Origin: Paralithodes platypus
Lineage: Eukaryota > Arthropoda > Malacostraca > Decapoda > Lithodidae
Length of the DNA: 64,000 bases
Assembly (NCBI GenBank): GCA_032716605.1
Contig: CM064580.1
Span: 34,727,911-34,791,910, forward strand
Reading direction: 5' to 3'
Shown here: in pieces, positions 46,379-56,754 of the stretch
How the letters are laid out: every line of letters starts with the position of its first letter
How positions within the stretch are numbered: position 1 is the first letter of the stretch
Program-made: the position numbers and the translations under genes
Notes under the pieces: generated by a model
Told to the model about the DNA's origin: nothing
Database searches by the model: none
Seen by the model: the letters and a program-made list of their open reading frames with translations, nothing else

Positions 46379-47524
46379 CTATTTACTGTACATTAAATCT
46401 ACGCAACATTCTCACCGTCTCTCTTGTACACTATTTGAAGGGATTGGTGTGGGGAAAAATATACCGGTACCGTACTTCATTTTCACTATACTACCACTAT
46501 TTTTTGTTATTTTTTATACTCGGCAATACATAGGTAAATTAATATTAAGTTCGAACTGCTAGAGGGTCTACGTAGTCCGTGCAACTCTCCCATCCCGTTC
46601 CAGTGATCCCTGTAACCCGACCCATCACGAACCCACCCCGTCCCGTTTCGTTCCGTCTCATTCCGGTCCCCACACTGCTCCTCCCTGACCCTATCCCACC
46701 CCGCGTCCTTGGCCCGCTCTCCCTATGCACGAACCATACGGTGGAGGGAGGCTCAGGCATTCTCTATTATCTGGGGGTTAATAAGTCACACCATCAACTT
46801 TATCACTGAATTACATCCCAGTATAAAATCCACAACATTTATCTTGTTATATTTATGGATTTGTGACTAGTAATGTGCTCATATGACGCCGGCTTGCTAC
46901 AGGCGGACAGTTAGTTACATCACACCAGACACACGCACATGGCCAGGGAGCCTCTTCACTTTATGTAAAATCCTTCACATACCGGTACTCAATATTACAC
47001 ACGATGTTCACACCATAAACGGCTTCAAGGAAGGGCCGAAAATGTCGTATCTTATGGAAAATATATTTGTTTTGCATTCACAGCATTGTGAATGTTCCCA
47101 CTCGCACGATTTTTAAGCATTTCACCCAGTATGGCAGAAATTATCAGTTTAGCCAAGGCTACTACTGAAGAAAATGTCAGCCATTGAATAGAAAAAAATC
47201 AATAGGACTAGGCCTATACCGGTACCAAAGGAAATAAATACCGGTACTGGTAGTCCAAATAATACATAGCGTACATAATGGTACATAACACTCAAAGATT
47301 CTATAATATACGGTACAGTACCTTAGTATCACCCAGAAAATACTCTTTTCTCTCTCTAATTAACATAAACAATTTAGAATATTTTGTTTCGGCACTGATA
47401 TACATTAATAAAACTTGGTAGTATAGTTTGCAAATGACATCAAATGTTTTTAATTATTTACGTTTCAGTTATAAAGTTTCAATGCAAAAATGACAGCGTA
47501 AATTTTTTGTTAATTTATTAAGCT
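46379..47524. other. Intergenic, no recognisable gene
   Basis: TACCGGTA at 46462, 46980, 47217 and 47239. A C-rich patch at 46580-46710 has short frames on both strands without domains. Confidence 0.4.
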
Positions 47525-47567
47525 GAGAGAGAGAGAGAGAGAGAAAGAGTGTGAGAGTGAGTGAGAG

Positions 47568-47621
<54 letters not shown>

Positions 47622-47640
47622 AGTGAGAGTGAGAGAGAGA
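47525..47640. repeat. (GA)n-(GT)n-(GA)n compound microsatellite
   Basis: GA repeat, about 50 bp of GT repeat (47569-47618), then GAGAGT/GA repeat. The Cys/Val and His/Thr-repeat frames are artefacts. Confidence 0.96.
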
Positions 47641-48141
47641 TACAAAATAGCAATAGCAATAACAATAATAGCAGTCCACGCAGGCCGGCCATTAACCAAA
47701 CACAAAGGCAGATAAAGGACGTCAACAGTCACGACACAATAACGGTATTAAATGCACAAGTACCGGTAAATAATAATACACGATAAAAACACCCAACACA
47801 CAGATGGAATGAGATTCCTCACTTCCACAGAATAAAAGAAAAAGAAGAAAAACGAGAACATATTTGGTATATTCTCACAGTTCAGGAATGACATGTGTAC
47901 GTGAGTGTGTGTTTGTGCCTATGAATGCAAGTGTGTGTGTGATATTTTCTATATTTCTATGTATGTATGTATGCATGCTTGTGCGTGTATTGCGTTACTA
48001 TGTATGTATTTATGCAAGTGTGAGTATGCAGTCATGTTTGTGAAAGAGAAAAGGACTTTAGGTGTGAGCATATTTCAAGGCATACATAATTGTGTGCTGT
48101 GTACGTTTGTATGCATGTGTGTGTATATTTATGAGCGTGCG

Positions 48142-48142
<1 letters not shown>
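47641..48142. other. Intergenic, GT-rich
   Basis: TACCGGTA at 47761-47768. Cryptic TGTATG and GTGTGT words. No gene. Confidence 0.4.

Positions 48143-48181
<39 letters not shown>
48143..48181. repeat. (GT)n microsatellite
   Basis: About 38 bp of GT repeat. Confidence 0.95.
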
Positions 48182-48182
<1 letters not shown>

Positions 48183-48607
48183 ATCACGTCACACTACGCT
48201 AGGTCAGAGTTCCGTACTCTTATTGGCAGTTTTTCTTCCGTCCCCTGTTTTATAGTCTTTAATTATTTTCATACATTTTTCCCGTGTGGTATTGATATGT
48301 TGGCATTATTCTGAGATTCCGTGGCGAGCGCCATAATAGTGGGGGTGGATGGGTGAGCGACTATTTAGGTGGGTGGGTTGTACGTGTGACGGTGTGGATG
48401 GCTAGGGTGGGATGAGTGGGGTGGGTGTATGGATAGGTGGTTGTGTTTGGGTGGGCGAGCTGGACGTGTGGATGGGTTGAACGTGTGGGTGAGTGAGTTG
48501 GATGCGTTGGTGTGGATGTGTGGTAAGATGGGATGCGAAAGCGTTTGGATGGTTGGCAAGCGTTGATGTGTGGATATGTTGGTTACATGTGGACGGGTGG
48601 GATTGGT
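48182..48607. repeat. Degenerate GGGTG-rich tract
   Basis: From about 48340 the plus strand consists of GGTGGGTGG/GGATGG words of no fixed period, merging into the 29-bp array. It is strongly G-over-C skewed. Confidence 0.6.
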
Positions 48608-48985
48608 GTGTGTGTGGATGGATGGGTGGGTTTTGTTGGTGTGTGGATGGAGGGGTGGGTTTTGTTGGTGTGTGGATGGAGGGGTGGGTTTTGTTGGTGT
48701 GTGGATGGAGGGGTGGGTTTTGTTGGTGTGTGGATGGAGGGTGTGGGTTTGTTGGTGTGTGTGGATGGAGGGGGTGGTTTTGTTGGTTGTTGGTGTGTGG
48801 ATGGATGTTTTTTGTTGGTGTGTGGATGGAGGGGTGGGTTTTGTTGGTGTGTGGATGGAGGGGTGGGTTTTGTTGGTGTGTGGATGGATGGGTGGGTTTT
48901 GTAAGTGTGTGGATGGTAGGGTTTTGTTGGCGTGTGAAAGGGTGGGTCTCGGTTATGTGTGGATGGGTGGGTTTAAGATCTATAT
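48608..48985. repeat. 29-bp minisatellite, about 11 units, G-rich
   Basis: Units start TTTTGTTGGTGTGTGGATGG and end AGGGGTGGG, with period 29 (e.g. 48631, 48660, 48689). Variants occur at 48740-48800 and units degrade after 48920. Because 29 is not a multiple of 3, all three plus-strand frames encode the same cycling peptide, which explains the overlapping open frames. Confidence 0.93.
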
Positions 48986-51004
48986 TACGGTATACTTGGG
49001 TTGGTTGGTTGAGTGTTCACTTTAAGTATATCAGGAGTTTATTCACTTTATGTAGCCTAGCAGTCACGGGGCGCGTACCGGCCCCTAGTTCTTCATTGTC
49101 ATTTGGTGCAACAAACTGATCGAGGGGGTAGTACGGTGACCATCGAAGACAGGCTGATCTGGCCGTTTTCAACCCTTTAACTACGAACTTTTATCGCAAG
49201 TTTAGTGTTAAACCAAAAATATGAACACAATCATAGCAAATGTTACACTGCACAATCTCCACCACTCTCAGCTAATGAGCCTTCTCTATTAGTGTCATTT
49301 CTCCAATGTTCTCGCATGTTATGCATATTTGTATTACCCAATTTCAATTTTCTCGACTCGCATACCTTCTCCATGTTAGTCTCTTATGGTATATCTTACT
49401 TTCTCTTTCTGTACTCGAATACCTTTCGTATCTTACTCTCATCTTTACTCTAATCTTAACTCGCATCCCTTTTCTTAGAATCTGACTTTTCTTCTGTTGC
49501 TTTCTCATCTCTCTACTTTATTGTCTTTTCTACCTTAGTCAGTTCTCTCAAATTGCGAGACAACACAATTTAATTGTCTCTTCAATATCTTCAGTAGCAT
49601 TATCTGTTCTCATTTGATCTCGCCTTCAACCATTTTCCATTTGCTTATTTATATTTTTGTATCTTAATTTATTTATTTGTATATTGTATTTTCATTTCTC
49701 TTTAGCATCTCCTATTCCTTCCTCATTCCTTCTTTTTCCTTTAGTGTCTCTTCTTCCCTTCCCATTCCTTCAACATTTATTTTTCTCGTGTTGTCATTTG
49801 TCTATCTTGTATTCTCTATCCTTCCACACAAAGTTATACGAATCATCTTACTATATGTGTGCTTTATCTCGATTTCAGTTCCACTAAACTCTTCCCTAAA
49901 TGTATCTCCTTTTCTGGTCGTTTTTTCCTTTCTCTTTCCTTCTTTTCCCTAAATATGTTCTCGTATTTTTTTCTTTTCTCCTTAGTATTTCGTCTTTCAT
50001 TATCTTTCCCTATTTTCGTTTCTCTCTCGTCTCGTCCTTTCTTCCTCACTCGTTCCCTATTTTCCTTGCTCTCCACCGTATGTTTGATGTTTGTCGTTTC
50101 TCTCTCTCTCGTATCTCTCACCAGTCTCCCACACAGATATACGGATCATCTTTCTGTATCTGTGCTTCATCTCCATGGCCGCCTCACCGAACTTTCTAAT
50201 ATAACGTTTCACATCCCTGTCGTTCAATTTGGTAGCAGCATGTACACTCCCGTTGTTATGGCTTATCTTTTGACGGGTATCTTTAGCAATGTATTTTCAT
50301 ATCTAGTTTATACTTGATATTATGTTTCTGTTCACCTGGATTATTATTATTCTACCTGCAGCTAAAAATTATATTATTTATTGTAATATCACCTACTATT
50401 ACTATCAACAAACTATAGTTAGGTACTGTACTTCACTATAACTATTGTGTACATACACAGTACCAGTATATATAATCCCCCCCCCCACTCCATGATTTTG
50501 TATACAAATTATGATCATGAATTGAATTTGTTTATATAAATATTCCCAACCTTATAAATATATATAAGGTTAGTACTATTTTTCTAATCAAAATCAATTT
50601 ATCATAATCATACTTATTTGTTATACAGAATCACATTGCAGATTTGAAGTTCCACATTATCAACATAATATTTATTATTATTACATCATTAATCCATTAT
50701 AAATAAATACTGCTTCTACTTCATTCAATCCTCTTAAAATCCATCTCTGACTGTATCGCATCAGTCAATATCTCAAGGTTCACAATATTGCTCTTTTGTA
50801 CGTTGTGAACATTTCGGTGTTGTTCTCAAACGTCCATGCCATTAATTGGTACACAATATAGAACAATTTGTCATTGTTAACCATTACAGCAAATGCTTTA
50901 TATGAACAAATAGAAATACCATTTGAGGAGGAGCACTTTATTGACAACATGCGTCGAATGTATGGCTTCTTCTGGTTACTAAAATACTCTAGAATACGAG
51001 AGGC
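48986..51004. other. Intergenic, including a TC-rich kilobase
   Basis: 49440-50130 is extremely pyrimidine-rich (TTTCTC/CTTCC words) on the plus strand, producing low-complexity Ser/Phe/Leu frames. The remainder is AT-rich. A C-run is at 50477-50486. No gene recognised. Confidence 0.45.
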
Positions 51005-51244
51005 TGTAACCCATTCATTACCAGTGCCGTTCCTTTCATTTTATGTTTGACCATTTTATTCAGTTTAACAAGGAAATCCAGCAATTAACAGTCTTCGAAC
51101 TATCTCACTTAACCGTTTTTTTTAGTAAAAAGGGTTAAGTGAGATAGCTCGAGACCAGTTATATATCCTTCTTAAACTGCACAAAATTGTCAAAATATAA
51201 GTATCCTAAAATTCAAAAGACGTTGCCGGTACAGAAGGGGTTAC
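51005..51244. mobile_element. MITE-2 copy with internal hairpin
   Basis: Ends GTAACCCATTCATTACCAG and CCGGTACAGAAGGGGTTAC. The centre contains ACTATCTCACTTAACC (about 51103) followed by GGTTAAGTGAGATAGCT (about 51133), an inverted repeat around AGTA not present in the 13 kb copy, which has only the first arm. Non-coding. Confidence 0.75.
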
Positions 51245-51853
51245 CTTAAGTATTGGACAAAACACGTTGGGGTGGGAGAGGATGGGTATGTCTGATACTA
51301 ATGCGCTTCGTGTTGTAAAGTCTGAAGATATTTGCGAAACGTTGTCAATAAGGTGTTCATCCTAAAAATGATGTATTTATTAATTGTCAGTACCGGTATT
51401 TTCGGAGTTGATTTTGACATTGCATCACATTATTTTACTGCTGTTATTGCATTTCATCGTCTGGATAAATACTGAATCTCAATCCAACTTTTTTCGTGTG
51501 TTAATGCTGGGTGTTTTTCTCCAGTCATAACCTAAAATAAATTACTGGTGCTTGGATTTCAACATTTTCACACTTCTTAGCCATAATATAAGGTGCATAA
51601 TATCACTTCACTTAAGCTTCATTATCTCCTTCATATCCACTTCATCTCAATCGGACTTTCCAACACCACGACTCTCCTGCCATTCTCCGTTATCATTCAC
51701 TCCTAAGTTTTTTCATGCAGTATATCTGTTCGTCTCTTACTCTCTCCTTTTTCAGCCACAACATAAAACGCAGCACATCACTTTAAATAGGCTAAATTTT
51801 CATCACTTACTTCATAACTAATTCATCGCAATCGGCCTTTCCCACAGCACCAC
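51245..51853. other. Intergenic, no gene seen
   Basis: TACCGGTA at 51391-51398. From 51590 a loose duplication: ATATCACTTCACTTAAGC and ATCACTTTAAATAGGC segments share flanks (CCACAACATAAAACGC, CATCTCAATCGGACTTTCC), suggesting decayed ancestral units next to the minisatellite. Confidence 0.4.
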
Positions 51854-52988
51854 ACTCCTGTCCTCTTGCGCCATCATCACCCACTCCTGTCCTCTTGCGC
51901 CATCATCACCCACTCCTGTCCTCTTGCGCCATCATCACCCACTCCTGTCCTCTTGCGCCATCATCACCCACTCCTGTCCTCTTGCGCCATCATCACCCAC
52001 TCCTGTCCTCTTGCGCCATCATCACCCACTCCTGTCCTCTTGCGCCATCATCACCCACTCCTGTCCTCTTGCGCCATCATCACCCACTCCTGTCCTCTTG
52101 CGCCATCATCACCCACTCCTGTCCTCTTGCGCCATCATCACCCACTCCTGTCCTCTTGCGCCATCATCACCCACTCCTGTCCTCTTGCGCCATCATCACC
52201 CACTCCTGTCCTCTTGCGCCATCATCACCCACTCCTGTCCTCTTGCGCCATCATCACCCACTCCTGTCCTCTTGCGCCATCATCACCCACTCCTGTCCTC
52301 TTGCGCCATCATCACCCACTCCTGTCCTCTTGCGCCATCATCACCCACTCCTGTCCTCTTGCGCCATCATCACCCACTCCTGTCCTCTTGCGCCATCATC
52401 ACCCACTCCTGTCCTCTTGCGCCATCATCACCCACTCCTGTCCTCTTGCGCCATCATCACCCACTCCTGTCCTCTTGCGCCATCATCACCCACTCCTGTC
52501 CTCTTGCGCCATCATCACCCACTCCTGTCCTCTTGCGCCATCATCACCCACTCCTGTCCTCTTGCGCCATCATCACCCACTCCTGTCCTCTTGCGCCATC
52601 ATCACCCACTCCTGTCCTCTTGCGCCATCATCACCCACTCCTGTCCTCTTGCGCCATCATCACCCACTCCTGTCCTCTTGCGCCATCATCACCCACTCCT
52701 GTCCTCTTGCGCCATCATCACCCACTCCTGTCCTCTTGCGCCATCATCACCCACTCCTGTCCTCTTGCGCCATCATCACCCACTCCTGTCCTCTTGCGCC
52801 ATCATCACCCACTCCTGTCCTCTTGCGCCATCATCACCCACTCCTGTCCTCTTGCGCCATCATCACCCACTCCTGTCCTCTTGCGCTATCATCACCCACT
52901 CCTGTCCTCTTGCGCCATCATCACCCACTCCTGTCCTCTTGCGCCATCATCACCCACTCCTGTCCTCTTGCGCCATCATCACCCACTC
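51854..52988. repeat. 29-bp minisatellite, about 39 near-identical units
   Basis: Units are CTCCTGTCCTCTTGCGCC followed by ATCATCACCCA. I see a single substitution in the array (GCGCTATC at about 52886). Period 29 makes all three plus frames open, giving overlapping frames of up to 434 residues with a 29-residue cycle. There is no biological reason to call them genes. Confidence 0.97.
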
Positions 52989-53337
52989 CCCATGTTCATT
53001 ATTTATCTCCTCGCCTCTTCCTATCTTCCTCTTCTTACTTCCTCACCTCGTTCTGTCTTCATCATCACGGTACGGTATGTAATGATCCTTTCCCAGCATT
53101 TTTTGTTCTGGTAATCTTTCCAGAGCCTTCATTTTCTTCTACTTATTCCTCGCAAGGCCTTTTTTTATAATATGTTTTGCTCTCACTATTAATTCCACTT
53201 GTTAATGATTAGATTTATCTACAAGGCCGCTAATATTGACGTTATTAATGCAGTTCCCCCTTTCATTCCCAGTGCATCATTTCTGGTTAACATTAGATTA
53301 TATTTGTAAGACTGGAAGATTCTATTTGTTTTCATTA
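52989..53337. other. Intergenic, no gene seen
   Basis: CT-rich at first, with TACGGTA near 53071, then AT-rich. Confidence 0.4.
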
Positions 53338-53412
53338 TTTTATGTGAATGAAGGAGACAAAAGGCAAGCTACCTCTAATAAGTGTCCCCTCTAATGTTGA
53401 AAGAATGATGCA
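53338..53412 (-). mobile_element. LINE E-related 3' UTR fragment, diverged
   Basis: TGAATGAAGGAGACAAAAGGC, AAGTGTCCCCTC and GTTGAAAGAATGA parallel the minus-strand LINE E 3' UTR at 56810-56880. Only about 75 bp remain and no A tail is visible. Confidence 0.55.
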
Positions 53413-54309
53413 GAGCCTACGTTATAGGTAATTTAGGTGTGTTGGAAAGTGTGGTGTTGTTAAGTGTAGTGAAATGCATAAGAAGGTGTTTATGAGTTAC
53501 CTGGATTCAAAGTTCAAAGTAACATGTGTGTATTCTTAATTGTCTAACACTAAGCAATTGTATATAGTTATATTTTGCATTTAGTGTTGGCCTATATTAA
53601 GTATGGGGCTTAATCCTATTAAAAATAGAAAGACCTCTTACTAAACGTACATTCCAGCTCCTTCTAGAGAATGACACTTGATTAAGGAACAATCCCTCTA
53701 AGTCAAAGGTTTGAACATTTACCGGTACCTTGAATAATTCTTAATTTAATCCGTCATCTGATGGTAGGTAGAATAAATGTTAGAAACCATCACCTGAATG
53801 GTTTACACAATGGGTCTGGGGGACTAGTGGCAAGCTTTGTTAGCTAATTTATATATTTCTTCTCAATATTTTGTAAACTTCATTCTGTTTATAATATCAT
53901 GCCATAAATTCTCAATTATTTCATTTTAGCATGATCCTATTTATATCTTTCTCTTTCCCGTGTAAGGGTGCTTACAAACACAGATACCTTTTATCGTGTT
54001 GCCTGAAGCTTGTCTTCGTTCATTACATACGGCATTTCATTTAAGCATAATTTTCCCTGTCGCAATATCATGTGCTATTATTATTTGTCTTCAGTCTTAT
54101 CCAATGGTATATCGTTCCCTTCCACTTAATGGGATTGTATAATAATATAAAAGTTTATTATTTTAACTATTTAAGCTTTAAACCTTGCATTTATCGATTT
54201 GTACAGGTCCTCTGGTTTGATAATAAACAAAGTTTGTTTATATCGTATAGCTATTCCCTTATATATAGCTACCACATAGCCTACACTAGTTGATGTACGG
54301 TAGTCTATA
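53413..54309. other. Intergenic, no recognisable gene
   Basis: AT-rich. TACCGGTA at 53720-53727. Confidence 0.4.
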
Positions 54310-54362
54310 CATCAATATATATATATATATACCGGTATATATATATATATATATATACATAT
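54310..54362. repeat. (TA)n interrupted by TACCGGTA
   Basis: TA repeat with CCGG between TA steps at its middle (54330-54337). Confidence 0.95.
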
Positions 54363-54838
54363 ATCAGTTACCATTTCCTAATGTCTGATCTCGTGACTTC
54401 CTTCCTTCTCGTCCTTCACTGATTATCACGTTGTTGTAACCCAACTTGCAACACCACCATTCCCGTTACTTCACACTATCACCACCACCTTCCTTTAACC
54501 ACCTTTATCACCACCACTACTACTACCACCACCACCACCATCATCACCAACAACAAGAAGTTTATCACCACCTTATCACCACCACTACCTCTTATCACAC
54601 CATTATGACACCACAAGCACCACCACCTCCACCATCACCTTCCCGTTACCTCACACTATTAGGCCAATTGTACGTATCCGGCAATGGCGTCGTCAGAATT
54701 AAAATATCCCGTGATGATAATAACCCCGTCATTAAGCTCTATTAAGGTCGCATCAATTCCGTTTCAGTAATAATATTAATTACCGTTAATTCCAAGACAA
54801 CAGCCATGGCCTCGTAGATCATGTTTATAGCACACCTC
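54363..54838. other. Spacer with cryptic ACC/ATC triplet repeat
   Basis: 54480-54650 is rich in CACCAC, CTACTACC and ATCACC words (irregular). No gene. Confidence 0.5.
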
Positions 54839-55200
54839 TTAAGGGGATGGTGGCTGTTTGTTTGGTCTATTCATTCATTTATTCATACATTTGTTTAGTT
54901 TCCTCCCTAGACCTCAATCAAGCTTAGAAAAACACCCCCTAGATAGATAGATTTGTACATTTTTCGTTAGAAAAACGTCCAGGCCAAAGGCCGATTCCTC
55001 ATAAAATTACAGGCTCGCTATCGTTCGCCAGGAAAAAATCGACACCTAAATGGCACGAAGGTTCCTAATATTGACAAAGAAATGGGGTGAAAGGTCATAA
55101 AATCCCCAAACTAATGGAACCAACGTCTTAAAATTTCAAAACTAGTGGGGCTAAACATTAGGGAGAAGGGGGTCCAGAAAAACGGTCTGTCTCCCCTTAA
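54839..55200 (-). mobile_element. MITE-1 copy
   Basis: 362 bp with TTAA at both ends (54839-54842, 55197-55200). Core TCGCTATCGTTCGCC at 55015-55029. Right terminus GTCTCCCCTTAA. Confidence 0.9.
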
Positions 55201-55565
55201 GTCCCGGGCAGGAATGTGGAACAGTGCATAACGCGACCAAGGCACCGTTAGCAGCCTCAACAAGGTGTCATCTTGCCATGTCAGGTATTTTATCCACACG
55301 GATTTCCTCCCAGTCAGAGAATCCGGGTCATAATATTCCGTTCTTCTGTTAACTTCCGATGAATCTCGCCACCAAAACGGAGTTTATATAGTCTGTCTAT
55401 CTATTGCGAGACGCCCTGATCCCCAAAGGGATGGCCACGAATGAATTACCTCCATATTCCAAGGCAAATCGCCCGATTCTGATTCTCCAGTCTGTTTTAG
55501 GAGAAGGGTTGTTAGCCCCTGGTAGGCTATTATCCGGTGCTGGTAGTCAATATTAAAATTAAAAC

Positions 55566-55604
<39 letters not shown>

Positions 55605-55677
55605 AGTGGCGCTATCCTCAGCTATAGCATCTTCTCTTTCAAGATTGACTCCGTTATGCGTAAATAAAGAATAATCC
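55201..55677. other. Intergenic with (TAA)n
   Basis: A (TAA)n tract of about 38 bp at 55565-55603. No gene recognised. Confidence 0.45.
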
Positions 55678-55763
55678 GAATTAGGTGGAAGAGAAACACA
55701 GGAAAGAGCTCGAAATAAATAATAAATCCAAGCACTTTCCTGTGTTTCCCTTCCACCTAATTC
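55678..55763. repeat. Long inverted repeat (29-bp arms)
   Basis: Left arm GAATTAGGTGGAAG + GAAACACAGGAAAG (one base between them) and right arm CTTTCCTGTGTTTC + CTTCCACCTAATTC are complementary over about 28 of 29 positions, separated by a loop of about 28 bp. Would form a stable hairpin as RNA or single-stranded DNA. Confidence 0.9.
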
Positions 55764-55832
55764 ATCCACTTGTCATAATGGATCAGCCATATAATAATCC
55801 CTCCATCATCTCCCTGCACTCGAGGCCCAGCG

Positions 55833-56051
55833 TAAAGCTGATATCACACGAGAGCTTTTCTAGTCAACATTCGATGCTCAAAAATTTTCTGGCAACATTT
55901 CGGGAATATTTTGCACTGGTATCGGAAACTAGACTGGTGATGGATTAATTTAGGTAGCCGTAATATATCAAATGTTGACCTCATAAGTTGCCATATCAGT
56001 GTTGAGGATAAATGTTGAGGGAAAAAAAAAACTCGTGTGATACCGGCTTAA
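55833..56051. mobile_element. MITE-3 copy (TAA-flanked)
   Basis: Terminal inverted repeats AGCTGATATCACACGAG and CTCGTGTGATACCGGCT, flanked by TAA on both sides (55833-55835, 56049-56051). 219 bp, non-coding, aligned with 8084-8306. Confidence 0.75.
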
Positions 56052-56164
56052 AGAGGGAGAGGTAGGTATGTTGCTGGCACATAAAGTGGAATTATAAGAA
56101 GCTGTTATTATCGTAGTGGCTGCAGAGTAAAGCTCCAGTATCCAACACGACTTTAACGTTAGCC

Positions 56165-56575
56165 TTAAGGGGAGATGGGTCGCTTTTCTGGTCTTCTCTT
56201 CTTCCTCATGTTTAGTCCCATTAGTTTTCAGATTTTAACACGTTCGGCCCATTAGTTTGGCAATTTTAAGACCTTTCACCCCATTTCGCTTAAAACAAAA
56301 TCTGCCCAAGACCCTCCTTCAAGATAAATTTGCACATTTTTCGATAGAAAAATGTCCCGGCCAAAGGCCGCTTTCTCTTAAATTACAGGCTCGCTCTCGC
56401 TCGCCAGGAAAAAATTGACACCTAAATGACACGAAAACTCTTAATATTGACAAAGAAATGGGGCGAAAGGTCTAAAATCGACAAATTTATGGGCCGAACT
56501 TCTTATAATCTGAAAACTAATGGGGCTAAACATGAGGAAGAAGGGTGACCAGAAAACCGGCCCACCTTCCCTTAA
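56165..56575. mobile_element. Fold-back MITE-1 derivative
   Basis: 56165-56290 is the MITE-1 5' portion in plus orientation (TTAAGGGGAGATGGGTCG through CACCCCATTTCG). From about 56291 the sequence is MITE-1 in minus orientation through the hairpins and core (CTCGCTCTCGCTCGCC), back to the same 5' end at TTAA 56572-56575. The result is two long inverted copies of the 5' half, about 120 bp each. Confidence 0.75.
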
Positions 56576-56754
56576 ACCCCCAGCAGTCACATGCCTGAGC
56601 AAGTGTATCGGTGAATTGTGTTGCTGTCTGGTACCGTATACGTAACTATTATTCTCATTATTCACAGGGTTTGTATTATCCGTTCTTAAAATAGATATGA
56701 CGTTTTAAGACTATCAGCAGCAAGATTCAAATTAATATTATGATTGAGATGAAA

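Noticed and set aside
48493..49119. 208-residue Cys/Gly/Trp-rich frame
   Set aside because: Product of the 29-bp G-rich minisatellite. The same peptide appears in all three phases.
51866..53170. Three overlapping frames of 395-434 residues
   Set aside because: A 29-bp repeat without stops opens all three frames with the same cycling peptide. No gene signal outside the array.
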